Shown piece by piece: positions 1 through 7,538 of a stretch of DNA of 64,000 nucleotides; the first letter of the stretch is position 1; every line of letters begins with the position of its first letter. The notes beneath the pieces were generated by a model that saw only the letters and a list, made by a program, of their open reading frames with translations, did no database searches and was not told the DNA's origin. Position numbers and translations under genes: made by a program. The DNA is taken from assembly GCF_019904175.1 (NCBI RefSeq), contig NZ_CP061913.1:9796001-9860000 (forward strand), written 5' to 3'. The stretch comes from Dactylosporangium vinaceum (GTDB lineage: Bacteria; Actinomycetota; Actinomycetes; Mycobacteriales; Micromonosporaceae).

Positions 1-138
1 GGCCTGCGCGTGGCGGTAGGCGGCGTCGAGCTCGTCGAGGGCGGCGATGAGCGCCTCGGGGACGAACCGCCCGCCGAAGGTGCCGAAGTGCCCGGCCGGG
101 TCCGGGAGCAGGCCGGCGGCCGACAGGAACGCGTTCAT
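1..138 (-). CDS. trpB: Tryptophan synthase beta chain, N-terminal fragment
   Basis: TrpB joins indole to L-serine using PLP in the last step of tryptophan synthesis. Only the first 46 residues are inside the window; the gene leaves through the left edge, so the PLP lysine and active site are not visible. The stretch HFGTFGGRFVPEAL from about residue 17 is the typical TrpB N-terminus. The ATG overlaps the stop of trpC as ATGA, so the two genes are probably translationally coupled, and trpA would be expected next outside the window. Confidence 0.93.
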   Translation of the reverse strand, partial: MNAFLSAAGLLPDPAGHFGTFGGRFVPEALIAALDELDAAYRHAQA

Positions 139-986
139 CGGGCGGCCCGCGGGGTGGCCGGGTGGCTGCCGGCGGTGACGAGCTCGGCGACGGCCTCGCG
201 CGGGCTCTTCTGGGTCACCAGTCCCTCACCGACCAGGACGGCGTCGGCTCCGGCGGACGCGTAGCGGATCAGGTCGTGCGGCCCCCTGACCCCCGACTCG
301 GCGATCTTGACGACCTCCGCGGGCAGGCCGGGCGCGATACGCTCGAACACCGTCCGGTCGACCTCCAGCGTGCGCAGGTTGCGGGCGTTGACGCCGATGA
401 CCCGGGCGCCGGCCTCCAGCGCGCGGTCGGTCTCCTCCTCGTCGTGGACCTCGACGAGCGCGGTCATGCCGAGGCTCTCGATGCGGTCGAGGAGTCCGGA
501 GAGCGTGTTCTGGTCGAGCGCCGCCACGATCAGCAGCACCAGGTCGGCGCCGTAGGCCCGGGCCTCGTGCACCTGGTAGGAGGACACGACGAAGTCCTTG
601 CGCAGCATCGGGATGTCGATCGCGGCCCGCACCGCGGCGAAGTCGTCGAGGCTGCCGCCGAACCAGCGGCCCTCGGTGAGCACGCTGACGCAGCGGGCAC
701 CGCCGGCCGCGTACTCCTTCGCGAGCTCCGCCGGGTCCGGGATCTCCGCGATGGCACCCTTCGACGGTGAGGAGCGCTTCACCTCGGCGATCACGCCGAC
801 GCCGGGCGCGCGCAGCTTGGCGTACGCGTCGAGGGGCGGCGGGGCCTCCGCGGCGCGCTGCTTGATGTCCGACAGGGGCACCTGGGCCTCGCGGACCGCC
901 AGGTCCTCGCGCACTCCGGCGAGGATCTCGTCGAGCACCCGTCCGCTTTCCGCGTTGATCAAGGAGCTCCCCTCTCCGGTGGTCAT
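135..986 (-). CDS. trpC: Indole-3-glycerol phosphate synthase
   Basis: TrpC closes the indole ring, converting CdRP to indole-3-glycerol phosphate. The 283-aa protein shows the family motifs VIAEVKRSSPSKG (catalytic Lys), LRKDFVV, the VGVNARNL-type segment (VIGVNARNLRTL) and AESGV near the C-terminus, on a TIM barrel of normal length. The ATG was chosen because a TAGCAT -10 box ends exactly 7 bases before it, suggesting a leaderless message. A TTG eight codons downstream, after GGAGAGGGGAG, is an alternative start. The stop overlaps the trpB start. trpE lies 4.4 kb away, behind an inserted serpin/polymerase cassette. Confidence 0.95.
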   Translation of the reverse strand: MTTGEGSSLINAESGRVLDEILAGVREDLAVREAQVPLSDIKQRAAEAPPPLDAYAKLRAPGVGVIAEVKRSSPSKGAIAEIPDPAELAKEYAAGGARCVSVLTEGRWFGGSLDDFAAVRAAIDIPMLRKDFVVSSYQVHEARAYGADLVLLIVAALDQNTLSGLLDRIESLGMTALVEVHDEEETDRALEAGARVIGVNARNLRTLEVDRTVFERIAPGLPAEVVKIAESGVRGPHDLIRYASAGADAVLVGEGLVTQKSPREAVAELVTAGSHPATPRAAR

Positions 987-993
987 GCGACCG

Positions 994-999
994 ATGCTA
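994..999 (-). promoter_or_regulatory. -10 box of leaderless trpC promoter
   Basis: On the minus strand TAGCAT is followed by 7 bases and then the trpC ATG, the spacing expected when transcription begins at the start codon. No clear -35 box is visible. Inference from spacing only. Confidence 0.45.
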
Positions 1000-1082
1000 G
1001 GTCGCCCCCGGTGCGGGGACGGTCGCGGGGGTATGGCCGACATCACCTGATGGACTAGGGCATAATGCCTCGCCGCCGGGTT

Positions 1083-1105
1083 TTGTCGTACCCCCGTTCT
1101 ATCGT
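1083..1105 (+). promoter_or_regulatory. DNA-damage (PafBC/RecA-NDp-like) promoter of the first serpin gene
   Basis: TTGTCGTAC, 8 bases, then TATCGT. This fits the mycobacterial RecA-NDp consensus TTGTCR(gtg)-N8-TAnnnT, which the PafBC activator uses in the LexA-independent damage response, except that the three bases after TTGTCG are TAC and not GTG. The -10 box ends 7 bases before the ATG, so the message would be leaderless. Two further copies with the same TTGTCGTAC or TGTCGTAC core lie upstream of an ABC exporter and dnaE. Confidence 0.6.
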
Positions 1106-1112
1106 GACCCTC

Positions 1113-2183
1113 ATGAGCGCGGCTAAAGCCAACGCATTGACGGCGACCTGGGCCTCCCGGTCTCCGGGCGCCGTGTTCTCCGCCGCCGCCGTCTATCCCC
1201 TGCTGGCGCTGCTGGCCTCGGTGGCCGCCGGACGCGCCCGGCTGGAACTCTCCGCGGTGGCCCCGCAGACCATGCGGCTGCCGGTGCGCAGCGCGCTGGG
1301 CCTGTGGACCCGGGAGGGCGTCCCGCTCACCCTCGACTGGGCCGCCCGGGCCGACCCCCGCCTGACCGGCGATCCGCTGATCGACCGCCCGCTGCTCGAC
1401 GCGTGGGCGGCCGCCCAGACCGGCGCTCCCGTGCCCCCGTTGCCGTTCACGGCCGCCGACCCGGACACCGTCGTGCTGGCCGCCGCCCTGGCCGTCACCG
1501 CCGACTGGGTGATCCCCTTCACCGACGGCGTCCTGCGCCCGGCCGCCGGCCCCTGGGCCGGGCGCCGGCTCGCCTCCCTGCACCGCCGCGACCCCGACCT
1601 GACCGCCCTGCGGGCCGCCAAAAGCCCGTCCGCCGTGGTCACTCTCCTGACCGTCCGCGGCACGGCCGACATCGATGTCGTCCTGTGTACTGCCGCAGGC
1701 GCCGCGCCACCGCCCGACGTCCTGGCCGCAGCCGTGGAAACTTTCGCCACCGCCCCGGTCGCGCGGAAGGGCCCCGGCGTCACCTCGGCCCTGGTCGACG
1801 CGGCCGACCCGGCCCCCGAGCTCGTGGTGAAGATCCCCCGCTTCGCCGCCGCGGCCACCCACGACCTGCTGCGCTCAGCCGACGTCTTCGGCCTGCGCGC
1901 GGCGGCCGAGACCGCCCTCTTCCCCGGCATCAGCGACGAGCCGCTCCGCGTCGCCACGGCCGCGGTGAGCGCGGCCGCCGCCTTCACCGCCCCCGGCTTC
2001 CGCGCCACCCCGGTCACCCGCGCGCCGATGGTCCCGGTGACCCTGGCCCCGCCTCCGGCGACCGCCCGCGCCCTGCGGGTGACGGTCCGCTTCGACGAGC
2101 CCTTCGGCTACCTGGCCGTCCACCGCCCGACCGGCCTGGTCCTCCTGGCCGGCTGGATCGACGACCCCGAGCCCGCACGGTGA
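1113..2183 (+). CDS. Serpin-like protein, copy 1
   Basis: A 356-aa protein that looks like a diverged serpin, a family of suicide inhibitors of serine proteases. The last 30 residues, with FDEPFGYLAVHRPTG and LLAGWIDDP, match the serpin C-terminal strands (HPFLF..., GRV..P). DTVVLAAALAVTADWVIPF matches the family's helix and strand ending in W..PF, and VKIPRFAAAATHDL matches the 'P.F..E..yDL' block. Length is normal for a serpin without signal peptide, so it is probably cytosolic. The stretch after PGFRATPV would hold the reactive loop but lacks the usual Ala-rich hinge, so inhibition is uncertain. The ATG aligns with the paralogue's start and sits 7 bases after a damage-type -10 box. Confidence 0.7.
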   Translation: MSAAKANALTATWASRSPGAVFSAAAVYPLLALLASVAAGRARLELSAVAPQTMRLPVRSALGLWTREGVPLTLDWAARADPRLTGDPLIDRPLLDAWAAAQTGAPVPPLPFTAADPDTVVLAAALAVTADWVIPFTDGVLRPAAGPWAGRRLASLHRRDPDLTALRAAKSPSAVVTLLTVRGTADIDVVLCTAAGAAPPPDVLAAAVETFATAPVARKGPGVTSALVDAADPAPELVVKIPRFAAAATHDLLRSADVFGLRAAAETALFPGISDEPLRVATAAVSAAAAFTAPGFRATPVTRAPMVPVTLAPPPATARALRVTVRFDEPFGYLAVHRPTGLVLLAGWIDDPEPAR

Positions 2184-2508
2184 CCGCCGTGACGACCGGC
2201 CCGCCGGCCCGCCGCACACGCACCGGCCGGCCCGACGGGCCCGCAGGCGGCACCATGACGCTCGGCTCGAGGCCGTCGCCGGCACCGGCCGCGGCGTGCG
2301 ACTTAGCGCGACCGGCTTCTGTCGCCTCCGTCGGCGGCCCGCAGGATGGCACCATGACGCTCGGCTCGAGGCCGTCGCCGTCGCCGGCACCGGCATCCGA
2401 CTTTGGCGCATCCGGCCTTTTGTCGCGTCCGGCGGCGGCCCGCAGGGAGGCCGGGCGGAGGAGTTCGGCGGCTGTTGACGGCCGTACACAGGTGATCGGG
2501 GGAGCGCG
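2184..2508. repeat. Tandem 99-bp repeat between the serpin genes
   Basis: Two direct copies of a unit of about 99 bp. Each carries CACCATGACGCTCGGCTCGA and then GGCCGTCGCCG; the ATGs are at 2255 and 2354. A third partial copy (GGCGGCCCGCAGG) follows near 2435. The 99-bp period keeps frame, and an open frame from 2255 runs to a TGA that overlaps the next gene's ATG (ATGA). Its 85-residue product is low in complexity, so coding is doubtful. Confidence 0.7.
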
Positions 2509-3576
2509 ATGAGTGTTGCGGCAGCCAACCGGCTGACCGCCCGGTGGGCGGCCCGGCTGACCAGCGACGAGGGGACGGTGCTCTCGGGCGCCGGCGCGTA
2601 TCCGCTCCTGGCCCGGCTGGCCGGGTTCGCGGACGGGGCGGCGGCCGCGGAGCTGGGTGCGGTGGCGCCGACGCCGCTGGAGCTGCCCGCGGTGGTGCAG
2701 GCGGCGCTCGGGCTGTGGGCCCGTGCCGACCTGACGCTGCAGCCGGGCGGGCAGGAGCTGGTCGCCGGAGTGCTCACCGATGACCGGGCGCCGCTTGACG
2801 CGTGGGCGTGCGAGCACACCGGCGGGCTGATCCCCACGATGCCGATCGAGCTCGACAAGAGGACCCGGCTCGTGCTCGCCGCCGCGCTGGCTGTGGAGAC
2901 GCTGTGGGTCGAGCCGTTCGAGGAGGACGAGGCGTACTTCACGGGCCCTTGGGAGGGACGGCTGGCCAACCTGCTGTTCCGGGAAGCCAGGACACCCGAG
3001 GGCCTGGCGGTCCTCGACACCGCGGTCGGAGCGGTCACCACCGCCACCGTGCGCGGCCGTGACGATGTCGACGTGGTTCTGCTGCTGGGCGAGGAGGATC
3101 GGGGCCCGGGCGCGCTGCTGCCCGCCGTGATCGCGGCCCTGCCCGCGCTCGACAGCACCCCGTTCCGCCTGCACGGCCCCGGCATCACCGTCCGGCGGCA
3201 CTTCGAGCCCGGCTACCGGCTGAAGGTCCCCCAGTTCGCGGTCCAGGCCGAGCACGACCTCCTGGCCGCGGCCGACGTGTTCGGGCTGCGCGCAGCCGCC
3301 GACCCGTCCCGCGGCCACTTCCCCGGGCTGGCCGTCGAGCCGCTGGCCGTCACCGCCGCGGTCCAGGCGGCGACCGCGGCGTTCTCGGCGACCGGGTTCA
3401 AGGCGGCCGCGGTGATCGTGGACGGCATCGGCTACGGCATGGACCCGCCGCACGAGACGGTCCACGTCTGCTTCGACCGGCCGTTCGGTTTCCTGGCCGT
3501 GCACCGTCCGACCGGGCTGGTGCTCTTCGCGGGCTGGGTGGCCGAGCCGGCCGAGGGCGACTACCGCTCCGTCTGA
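2509..3576 (+). CDS. Serpin-like protein, copy 2
   Basis: A 355-aa paralogue of the upstream serpin-like gene. It begins NRLTARWAARLTSDEGTVLS, like the serpin N-terminal helix with its 'N.vlSP' segment. RLVLAAALAVETLWVEPF, LKVPQFAVQAEHDLLAA and CFDRPFGFLAVHRPTGLVLF follow in the order of serpin helices and strands. ATGFKAAAVIVDG aligns with the reactive-loop hinge: Gly is kept at P15 and small residues follow, which makes this copy the better inhibitor candidate. No signal peptide. The start follows GGGGGAG. The 3' end overlaps the convergent polymerase gene by 16 bases. Target protease unknown. Confidence 0.72.
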   Translation: MSVAAANRLTARWAARLTSDEGTVLSGAGAYPLLARLAGFADGAAAAELGAVAPTPLELPAVVQAALGLWARADLTLQPGGQELVAGVLTDDRAPLDAWACEHTGGLIPTMPIELDKRTRLVLAAALAVETLWVEPFEEDEAYFTGPWEGRLANLLFREARTPEGLAVLDTAVGAVTTATVRGRDDVDVVLLLGEEDRGPGALLPAVIAALPALDSTPFRLHGPGITVRRHFEPGYRLKVPQFAVQAEHDLLAAADVFGLRAAADPSRGHFPGLAVEPLAVTAAVQAATAAFSATGFKAAAVIVDGIGYGMDPPHETVHVCFDRPFGFLAVHRPTGLVLFAGWVAEPAEGDYRSV

Positions 3577-4838
3577 TCCGCCGGCGGCTGCTCCGTGTGG
3601 TCCGGGCGGCGCCAGCGGGCCGGGATCTCGCCGCGGGCCTGCATCTCCTTCCACTTCGCGAAAGGGTCGAACTCGTGCTCGAGCGGCTCCTGGTCGGGGC
3701 GGTCGGGTTCGGGGACGTGGACGAGGTTGATGCGGATGCGGTACCAGACCGAGTTGATGCCGCGCATCGAGTCGACCAGGACGTCGGCCGGTTCGAGGAG
3801 GGGCCAGACGGTCGGGTGGCGCTCCTTCCAGCGGTCCAGGTCGGCCAGGGCCTCCTCGCGGGTCGCCGTGCGGGTGATCTCGATGAGCGGCATCGTCGGC
3901 TGGCGGCGGCCGGCGCCCTTCTTGGCCGGGGCGCGCTTCTTGAACGTCGACGCCAGCTCCAGGAGCTGCTCCAGGGAGCCGCGGGCGTCCTCGATGCCGG
4001 TCCAGGGGTCGGTGCGGGCCGGGACGGTGTCGATCGTGTACTCCCCCGGGTCGCAGCCCGGCACCTCGTCCCAGCTGAGGGGGGTCGAGACCTTCGCCTC
4101 CTCGGAGGGGCGGACGGAGTACCCGGAAGCGGTCGTGTGGTCTTTGGCGTTCTGGTTGTAATCGAGGAACACGCCGTGGCGCTCCTCTTTCCACCAGGCG
4201 CCGGTGGCGAGGTCGGGGGCGCGGCGGGCGACCTCGCGGGCGAAGCCCTCGGCGGCCCGGCGGACCTCGGCGAAGGTCCAGCGCGGCTCGATGCGCGCGT
4301 AGATGTGGAAGCCGCGGGAGCCGGAGGTCTTGGGCCAGCCGGCCAGGCCGTACTCCTCCAGGACCTCGCGGGCGATCAGGGCGACGTCGACCACCTGCGC
4401 CCACGGCACGCCCGGCACCGGGTCGAGGTCGATGCGCAGCTCGTCGGGGTGGTCGACGTCCTCGGCGAGGACGGAGTGGGTGTGCAGCTCCAGGCAGCCG
4501 AGGTTGACGACCCAGGCGAGCTGGGCGGCGTCGCGCAGCACGATCTCCTCGGCGGTGCGCCCGGAGGGGTAGCGCAGCTCGACCGTCTCGATCCACTCGG
4601 GCCGCTTGGCGGGAGCCCGCTTCTGGAAGAACGCCTCGCCCTCGATGCCGTTGACGTAGCGCTTGAGCGCCATCGGCCGCCCGCCGGCGCCTCGCAGCGC
4701 GCCGTCGGCCACGGCCAGGTAATAGCGGACGACTTCCAATTTGGTGCGGCCGGACTTGGGGAAGTACACCTTGTCGGGGTTTGTGATCGTCACCTCGCGC
4801 CCGGCGACCTCGATCACTTCCTCAGCGCTGCTCGCCAT
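3561..4838 (-). CDS. LigD-type primase/polymerase domain protein
   Basis: A 425-aa stand-alone polymerase domain of the archaeo-eukaryotic primase fold, as found in LigD, which fills gaps at broken ends in bacterial NHEJ. The metal ligands are seen in RIDLDP (Asp137, Asp139) and FLDYNQNAKD (Asp226). TSGSRGFHIYARI (171-183) is the nucleotide-binding SG.(K/R)G.H motif. After about residue 290 comes a 130-residue tail ending in KWKEMQARGEIPARWRRPDH, seen in other stand-alone actinobacterial versions. There is no ligase or nuclease domain, so Ku and a ligase must be encoded elsewhere. It sits next to damage-promoter-driven serpins inside the split trp cluster. Confidence 0.9.
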   Translation of the reverse strand: MASSAEEVIEVAGREVTITNPDKVYFPKSGRTKLEVVRYYLAVADGALRGAGGRPMALKRYVNGIEGEAFFQKRAPAKRPEWIETVELRYPSGRTAEEIVLRDAAQLAWVVNLGCLELHTHSVLAEDVDHPDELRIDLDPVPGVPWAQVVDVALIAREVLEEYGLAGWPKTSGSRGFHIYARIEPRWTFAEVRRAAEGFAREVARRAPDLATGAWWKEERHGVFLDYNQNAKDHTTASGYSVRPSEEAKVSTPLSWDEVPGCDPGEYTIDTVPARTDPWTGIEDARGSLEQLLELASTFKKRAPAKKGAGRRQPTMPLIEITRTATREEALADLDRWKERHPTVWPLLEPADVLVDSMRGINSVWYRIRINLVHVPEPDRPDQEPLEHEFDPFAKWKEMQARGEIPARWRRPDHTEQPPADQTER

Positions 4839-4847
4839 GCGCCGACC

Positions 4848-5366
4848 CTACTCGTGCCGATCCCCCTCGGTCGGGTCTTCACCACGGTCGAGCGCGTCCC
4901 ACAGGTCGTGCTGGGAGACAGTGGCCTTGCGCTGGGTGGGGCGCTCGTAGCGGGCGCTCATCCCCGGCCAGGAGCGCCCAGCCCGGATCGTGACCACGCC
5001 GGCGGCCAGGACGATCAGCCCGCCGAGCGTGGCCAGCAGCGGCCAGGCCACCTTGACGTGGTCGTCGAGGGTCACCAGGGACGCGACGGCCGTGCCGAGG
5101 CCGGCCAGGACCAGCAGCACACCGACGACAAGGCGGGCGGCGGCGCGGGTCGCGAACAGCGCGCCCGCGCCGGCCAGGGCGACAACGGCCAGGGCCGGCA
5201 GCCAGGGGGCGATGTCGGTGCCGGTGCGGTGCTCGGTCATCGGCGGCAGCGGGGCCGGCTGGGCGGTGACGAGATCCTGCCAGCTGCGCGTGGCGGCCAG
5301 CAGCACCAGCGCCGCGGCAACGGCACTGGCGGCCGCTGTGGTCGTCAGGCCCCGCCGACCGTTCAT
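4848..5366 (-). CDS. Trp biosynthesis-associated membrane protein (TIGR02234 family)
   Basis: A 172-aa membrane protein with four hydrophobic stretches at about residues 7-25, 53-71, 76-98 and 106-126, and a charged cytoplasmic tail ending in DPTEGDRHE. Actinobacterial proteins of this type (TIGR02234) are found almost always beside trpE and trpC, but their biochemical role is not established. Its ATG overlaps the TGA of trpE (ATGA), so it is the third gene of the hisI-trpE unit. In related genomes trpC follows directly; here a 3.8-kb cassette intervenes. Confidence 0.85.
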   Translation of the reverse strand: MNGRRGLTTTAAASAVAAALVLLAATRSWQDLVTAQPAPLPPMTEHRTGTDIAPWLPALAVVALAGAGALFATRAAARLVVGVLLVLAGLGTAVASLVTLDDHVKVAWPLLATLGGLIVLAAGVVTIRAGRSWPGMSARYERPTQRKATVSQHDLWDALDRGEDPTEGDRHE

Positions 5367-6898
5367 CGCGCGGGCCGCAGCGTCTCGGCCGTGGCGATCG
5401 CGGCCAGGACGGCGGCCGCCTTGTTGCGGGTCTCCGTCTCCTCCGCGACGGGGTCGGAATCGGCGACGATACCGGCCCCCGCCTGCACATACGCCATGCG
5501 CTCGCGCATGAGGGCGGTGCGGATCGCGATGGCGGTGTCCATGTCGCCGCCGAAGCCGAAGTAGCCGACGACACCGCCGTAGAGGCCGCGGCGGGTGGGC
5601 TCGAGCTCCTCGATGATCTCCATCGCGCGGACCTTCGGCGCGCCCGACAGCGTGCCGGCCGGGAACGTGGCGGCCAGGGTGTCGAAGGCGGTCCGGTCGT
5701 CATTGAGCTCACCGACGACCGTGGAGACGATGTGCATGACGTGGGAGTACCGCTCGACGGTCATGAACTCGGGCACCTCGACGGTGCCCGGCTTGCACAC
5801 CCGGCCCAGGTCGTTGCGGGCCAGGTCGACGAGCATGACGTGCTCGGCCCGCTCCTTGGGGTCGGCGAGCAGGTCGGCCGCGAGGGCGGCGTCCTCCTCC
5901 GGGGTGGCGCCGCGCCAGCGGGTGCCCGCGATGGGGTGCAGCAACGCCCGCCTTCCATCGACCTTCACGTGTACCTCGGGCGAGGACCCGACCACGTCGA
6001 AGCCCTCGAAGCGCAGGAGGTACATGTACGGGCTGGGGTTGGTGGTGCGAAGCACTCGGTACACGTCGAGGGGGTCGGCCTCGGTCGCGCGCTCGAAGCG
6101 CTGGGCGACCACGATCTGGAAGCACTCCCCGGCCCGGATGGCCTCCTTGGCCTGCTCGACGGCTTTCGGGTACTCCCCCGCGGGCGTGCGGCTGACGACC
6201 TCGCCGAGCGCAACCCGGTCCACAGTGGACACCAGCGGCGGCGTGGGCCGGGACAGCGCCGTGGTCATGGCGTCGAGCCGGCCGATCGCCTGGTGGTACG
6301 CGGCGCTCACGGCGGCCTCGTCGGCCCCCGCCTCCGGCAGCACGACGTTGGCGATGAGCAGCGCGGACCCCTCGAAGTGGTCCAGGGCGACGAGGTCGGT
6401 GGCGAGCATCATGCCGAGCTCGGGGTGGCCGAGGTCGTCGAGGGCGATGTCGGGGAGTCGCTCGAAGCGGCGCACGGCGTCGTAGGACAGGAAGCCGACG
6501 AGCCCGCCGGACAGCGGCGGCAGCTTCAGGTCGCGCAGGTCGGCGTCGTCGGCGGTGAGTGCCGCGATCGTCGCGCTGAGCACCGCTGTCGGGTCGCCGT
6601 CGACAGGGATGTTCGCCGGCGGGGTGCCCAGCCAGTGCGCCTGCCCGTCCCGCTCGATCAGGGTGGCGACGCTGCGGACGCCGATGAAGCTGTACCGCGA
6701 CCACACGGCGCCGGCCGCACCCGCCCCCTGCTCGGCCGACTCCAGGAGGAACGTGCCGGGGCCGCCGGCCAGCTTGCGGTACACCCCGACGGGCGTCTCA
6801 CCGTCGGCCAGCAGCCGCCGCGTCACCGGAACGACACGGCGAGTGCGGGCGAGCTCGCGGAACGTTGCCTCGTCTGGAGCCACGGCACCGGTCGTCAT
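5363..6898 (-). CDS. trpE: Anthranilate synthase component I
   Basis: TrpE converts chorismate and ammonia (from TrpG) to anthranilate, the committed step of tryptophan synthesis. The 511-aa length is normal. The N-terminal regulatory domain has LLESAEQG, part of the tryptophan feedback site. The C-terminal chorismate-binding domain has HPIAGTRWRG, LVDLARNDLGRV, GTLSGAPKVRAMEII and VGYFGFGGDMDTAIAIRT. It overlaps hisI upstream and the TIGR02234 gene downstream by ATGA junctions. No trpG is seen in the window, and no attenuator or Trp-rich leader was found on the coding strand. Confidence 0.96.
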   Translation of the reverse strand: MTTGAVAPDEATFRELARTRRVVPVTRRLLADGETPVGVYRKLAGGPGTFLLESAEQGAGAAGAVWSRYSFIGVRSVATLIERDGQAHWLGTPPANIPVDGDPTAVLSATIAALTADDADLRDLKLPPLSGGLVGFLSYDAVRRFERLPDIALDDLGHPELGMMLATDLVALDHFEGSALLIANVVLPEAGADEAAVSAAYHQAIGRLDAMTTALSRPTPPLVSTVDRVALGEVVSRTPAGEYPKAVEQAKEAIRAGECFQIVVAQRFERATEADPLDVYRVLRTTNPSPYMYLLRFEGFDVVGSSPEVHVKVDGRRALLHPIAGTRWRGATPEEDAALAADLLADPKERAEHVMLVDLARNDLGRVCKPGTVEVPEFMTVERYSHVMHIVSTVVGELNDDRTAFDTLAATFPAGTLSGAPKVRAMEIIEELEPTRRGLYGGVVGYFGFGGDMDTAIAIRTALMRERMAYVQAGAGIVADSDPVAEETETRNKAAAVLAAIATAETLRPAR

Positions 6899-7242
6899 CC
6901 GGAGACCTCCAATGGGGTGTAGAAGCAGGTGTGGTTGCCGGTGTGGCAGGCGGCGCCCGTCTGCTCCACGGTGAGCAGCAGCGCGTCGCCGTCACAGTCG
7001 ATCGCGATGGACTTGACGTGCTGGGCGTGACCGGAGGTCTCGCCCTTGACCCAGTACTCCTTCCGGCTGCGCGACCAGTAGGTCGCCCGGCCGGTCGTGA
7101 GGGTCCGGTGGAGCGCTTCGTCGTCCATCCAGGCCAGCATGAGCACCTTGCCTGTGCCTAACTCCTGGACGATGACCGGCACCAGCCCGGCCTCGTTGCG
7201 GACGAGACGGTCGGCGACTTCGGCATCCAGATTCGACGGCAC
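6895..7242 (-). CDS. hisI: Phosphoribosyl-AMP cyclohydrolase
   Basis: HisI hydrolyses the purine ring of PR-AMP in the third step of histidine synthesis. The 115-aa protein has VLMLAWMDDEAL, YWSRSRKEYWVKGETSGH, DCDGDALLL and the Cys/His zinc site ACHTGNHTCFY. It lacks the HisE domain, as is usual in actinobacteria. The GTG start was chosen because GGGAGA lies 9 bases upstream. Its stop overlaps trpE (ATGA), tying a histidine gene to the tryptophan genes. The rest of the his genes lie 18 kb to the right. Confidence 0.95.
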   Translation of the reverse strand: MPSNLDAEVADRLVRNEAGLVPVIVQELGTGKVLMLAWMDDEALHRTLTTGRATYWSRSRKEYWVKGETSGHAQHVKSIAIDCDGDALLLTVEQTGAACHTGNHTCFYTPLEVSG

Positions 7243-7538
7243 GAAGACAATTCTCCCGCACCGTGGATACTCGGCGGTTCGGGGTCTATGGCTGGTGGTG
7301 TTTCGGGAGTACCTTGCAGGTGCGCCGCACGGAAGATCTGCGCGGTCGCCCACCCTTCCCCGCTCGTCGACGGCCACCCCCTACCCGTCTATCCGGGGGG
7401 CGCCCCACCGTCGGCTATGCGGTCGTCGGTCCCCGGGCGCCGTGTTGGCCTCCCGGCGTCCGCGACCCCAGCGCTGAGCCAACCAGCAGTCCGAGCGGGC
7501 GGCTGCCCCCGTTCGGACCGAGCGGACGGAGACCCCGC
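7243..7538. other. Divergent intergenic region, hisI / acidic protein
   Basis: About 300 bases between two divergent genes, so both promoters should be here. I see no strong -35/-10 pair. The only gene-like signal is GGACGGAG, 7 bases before the start of the right-hand gene. Confidence 0.4.

Noticed and set aside
135..1862. N-terminal extension of trpC to 575 codons
   Set aside because: Residues before the chosen ATG are Gly/Arg/Gln repeats antisense to the serpin gene; a -10 box fits the shorter start.
7263..7340. Peptide with adjacent Trp codons (GVYGWWCF) near trpE, as a possible trp leader
   Set aside because: It reads on the plus strand, pointing away from hisI-trpE, so it cannot act as their attenuator.
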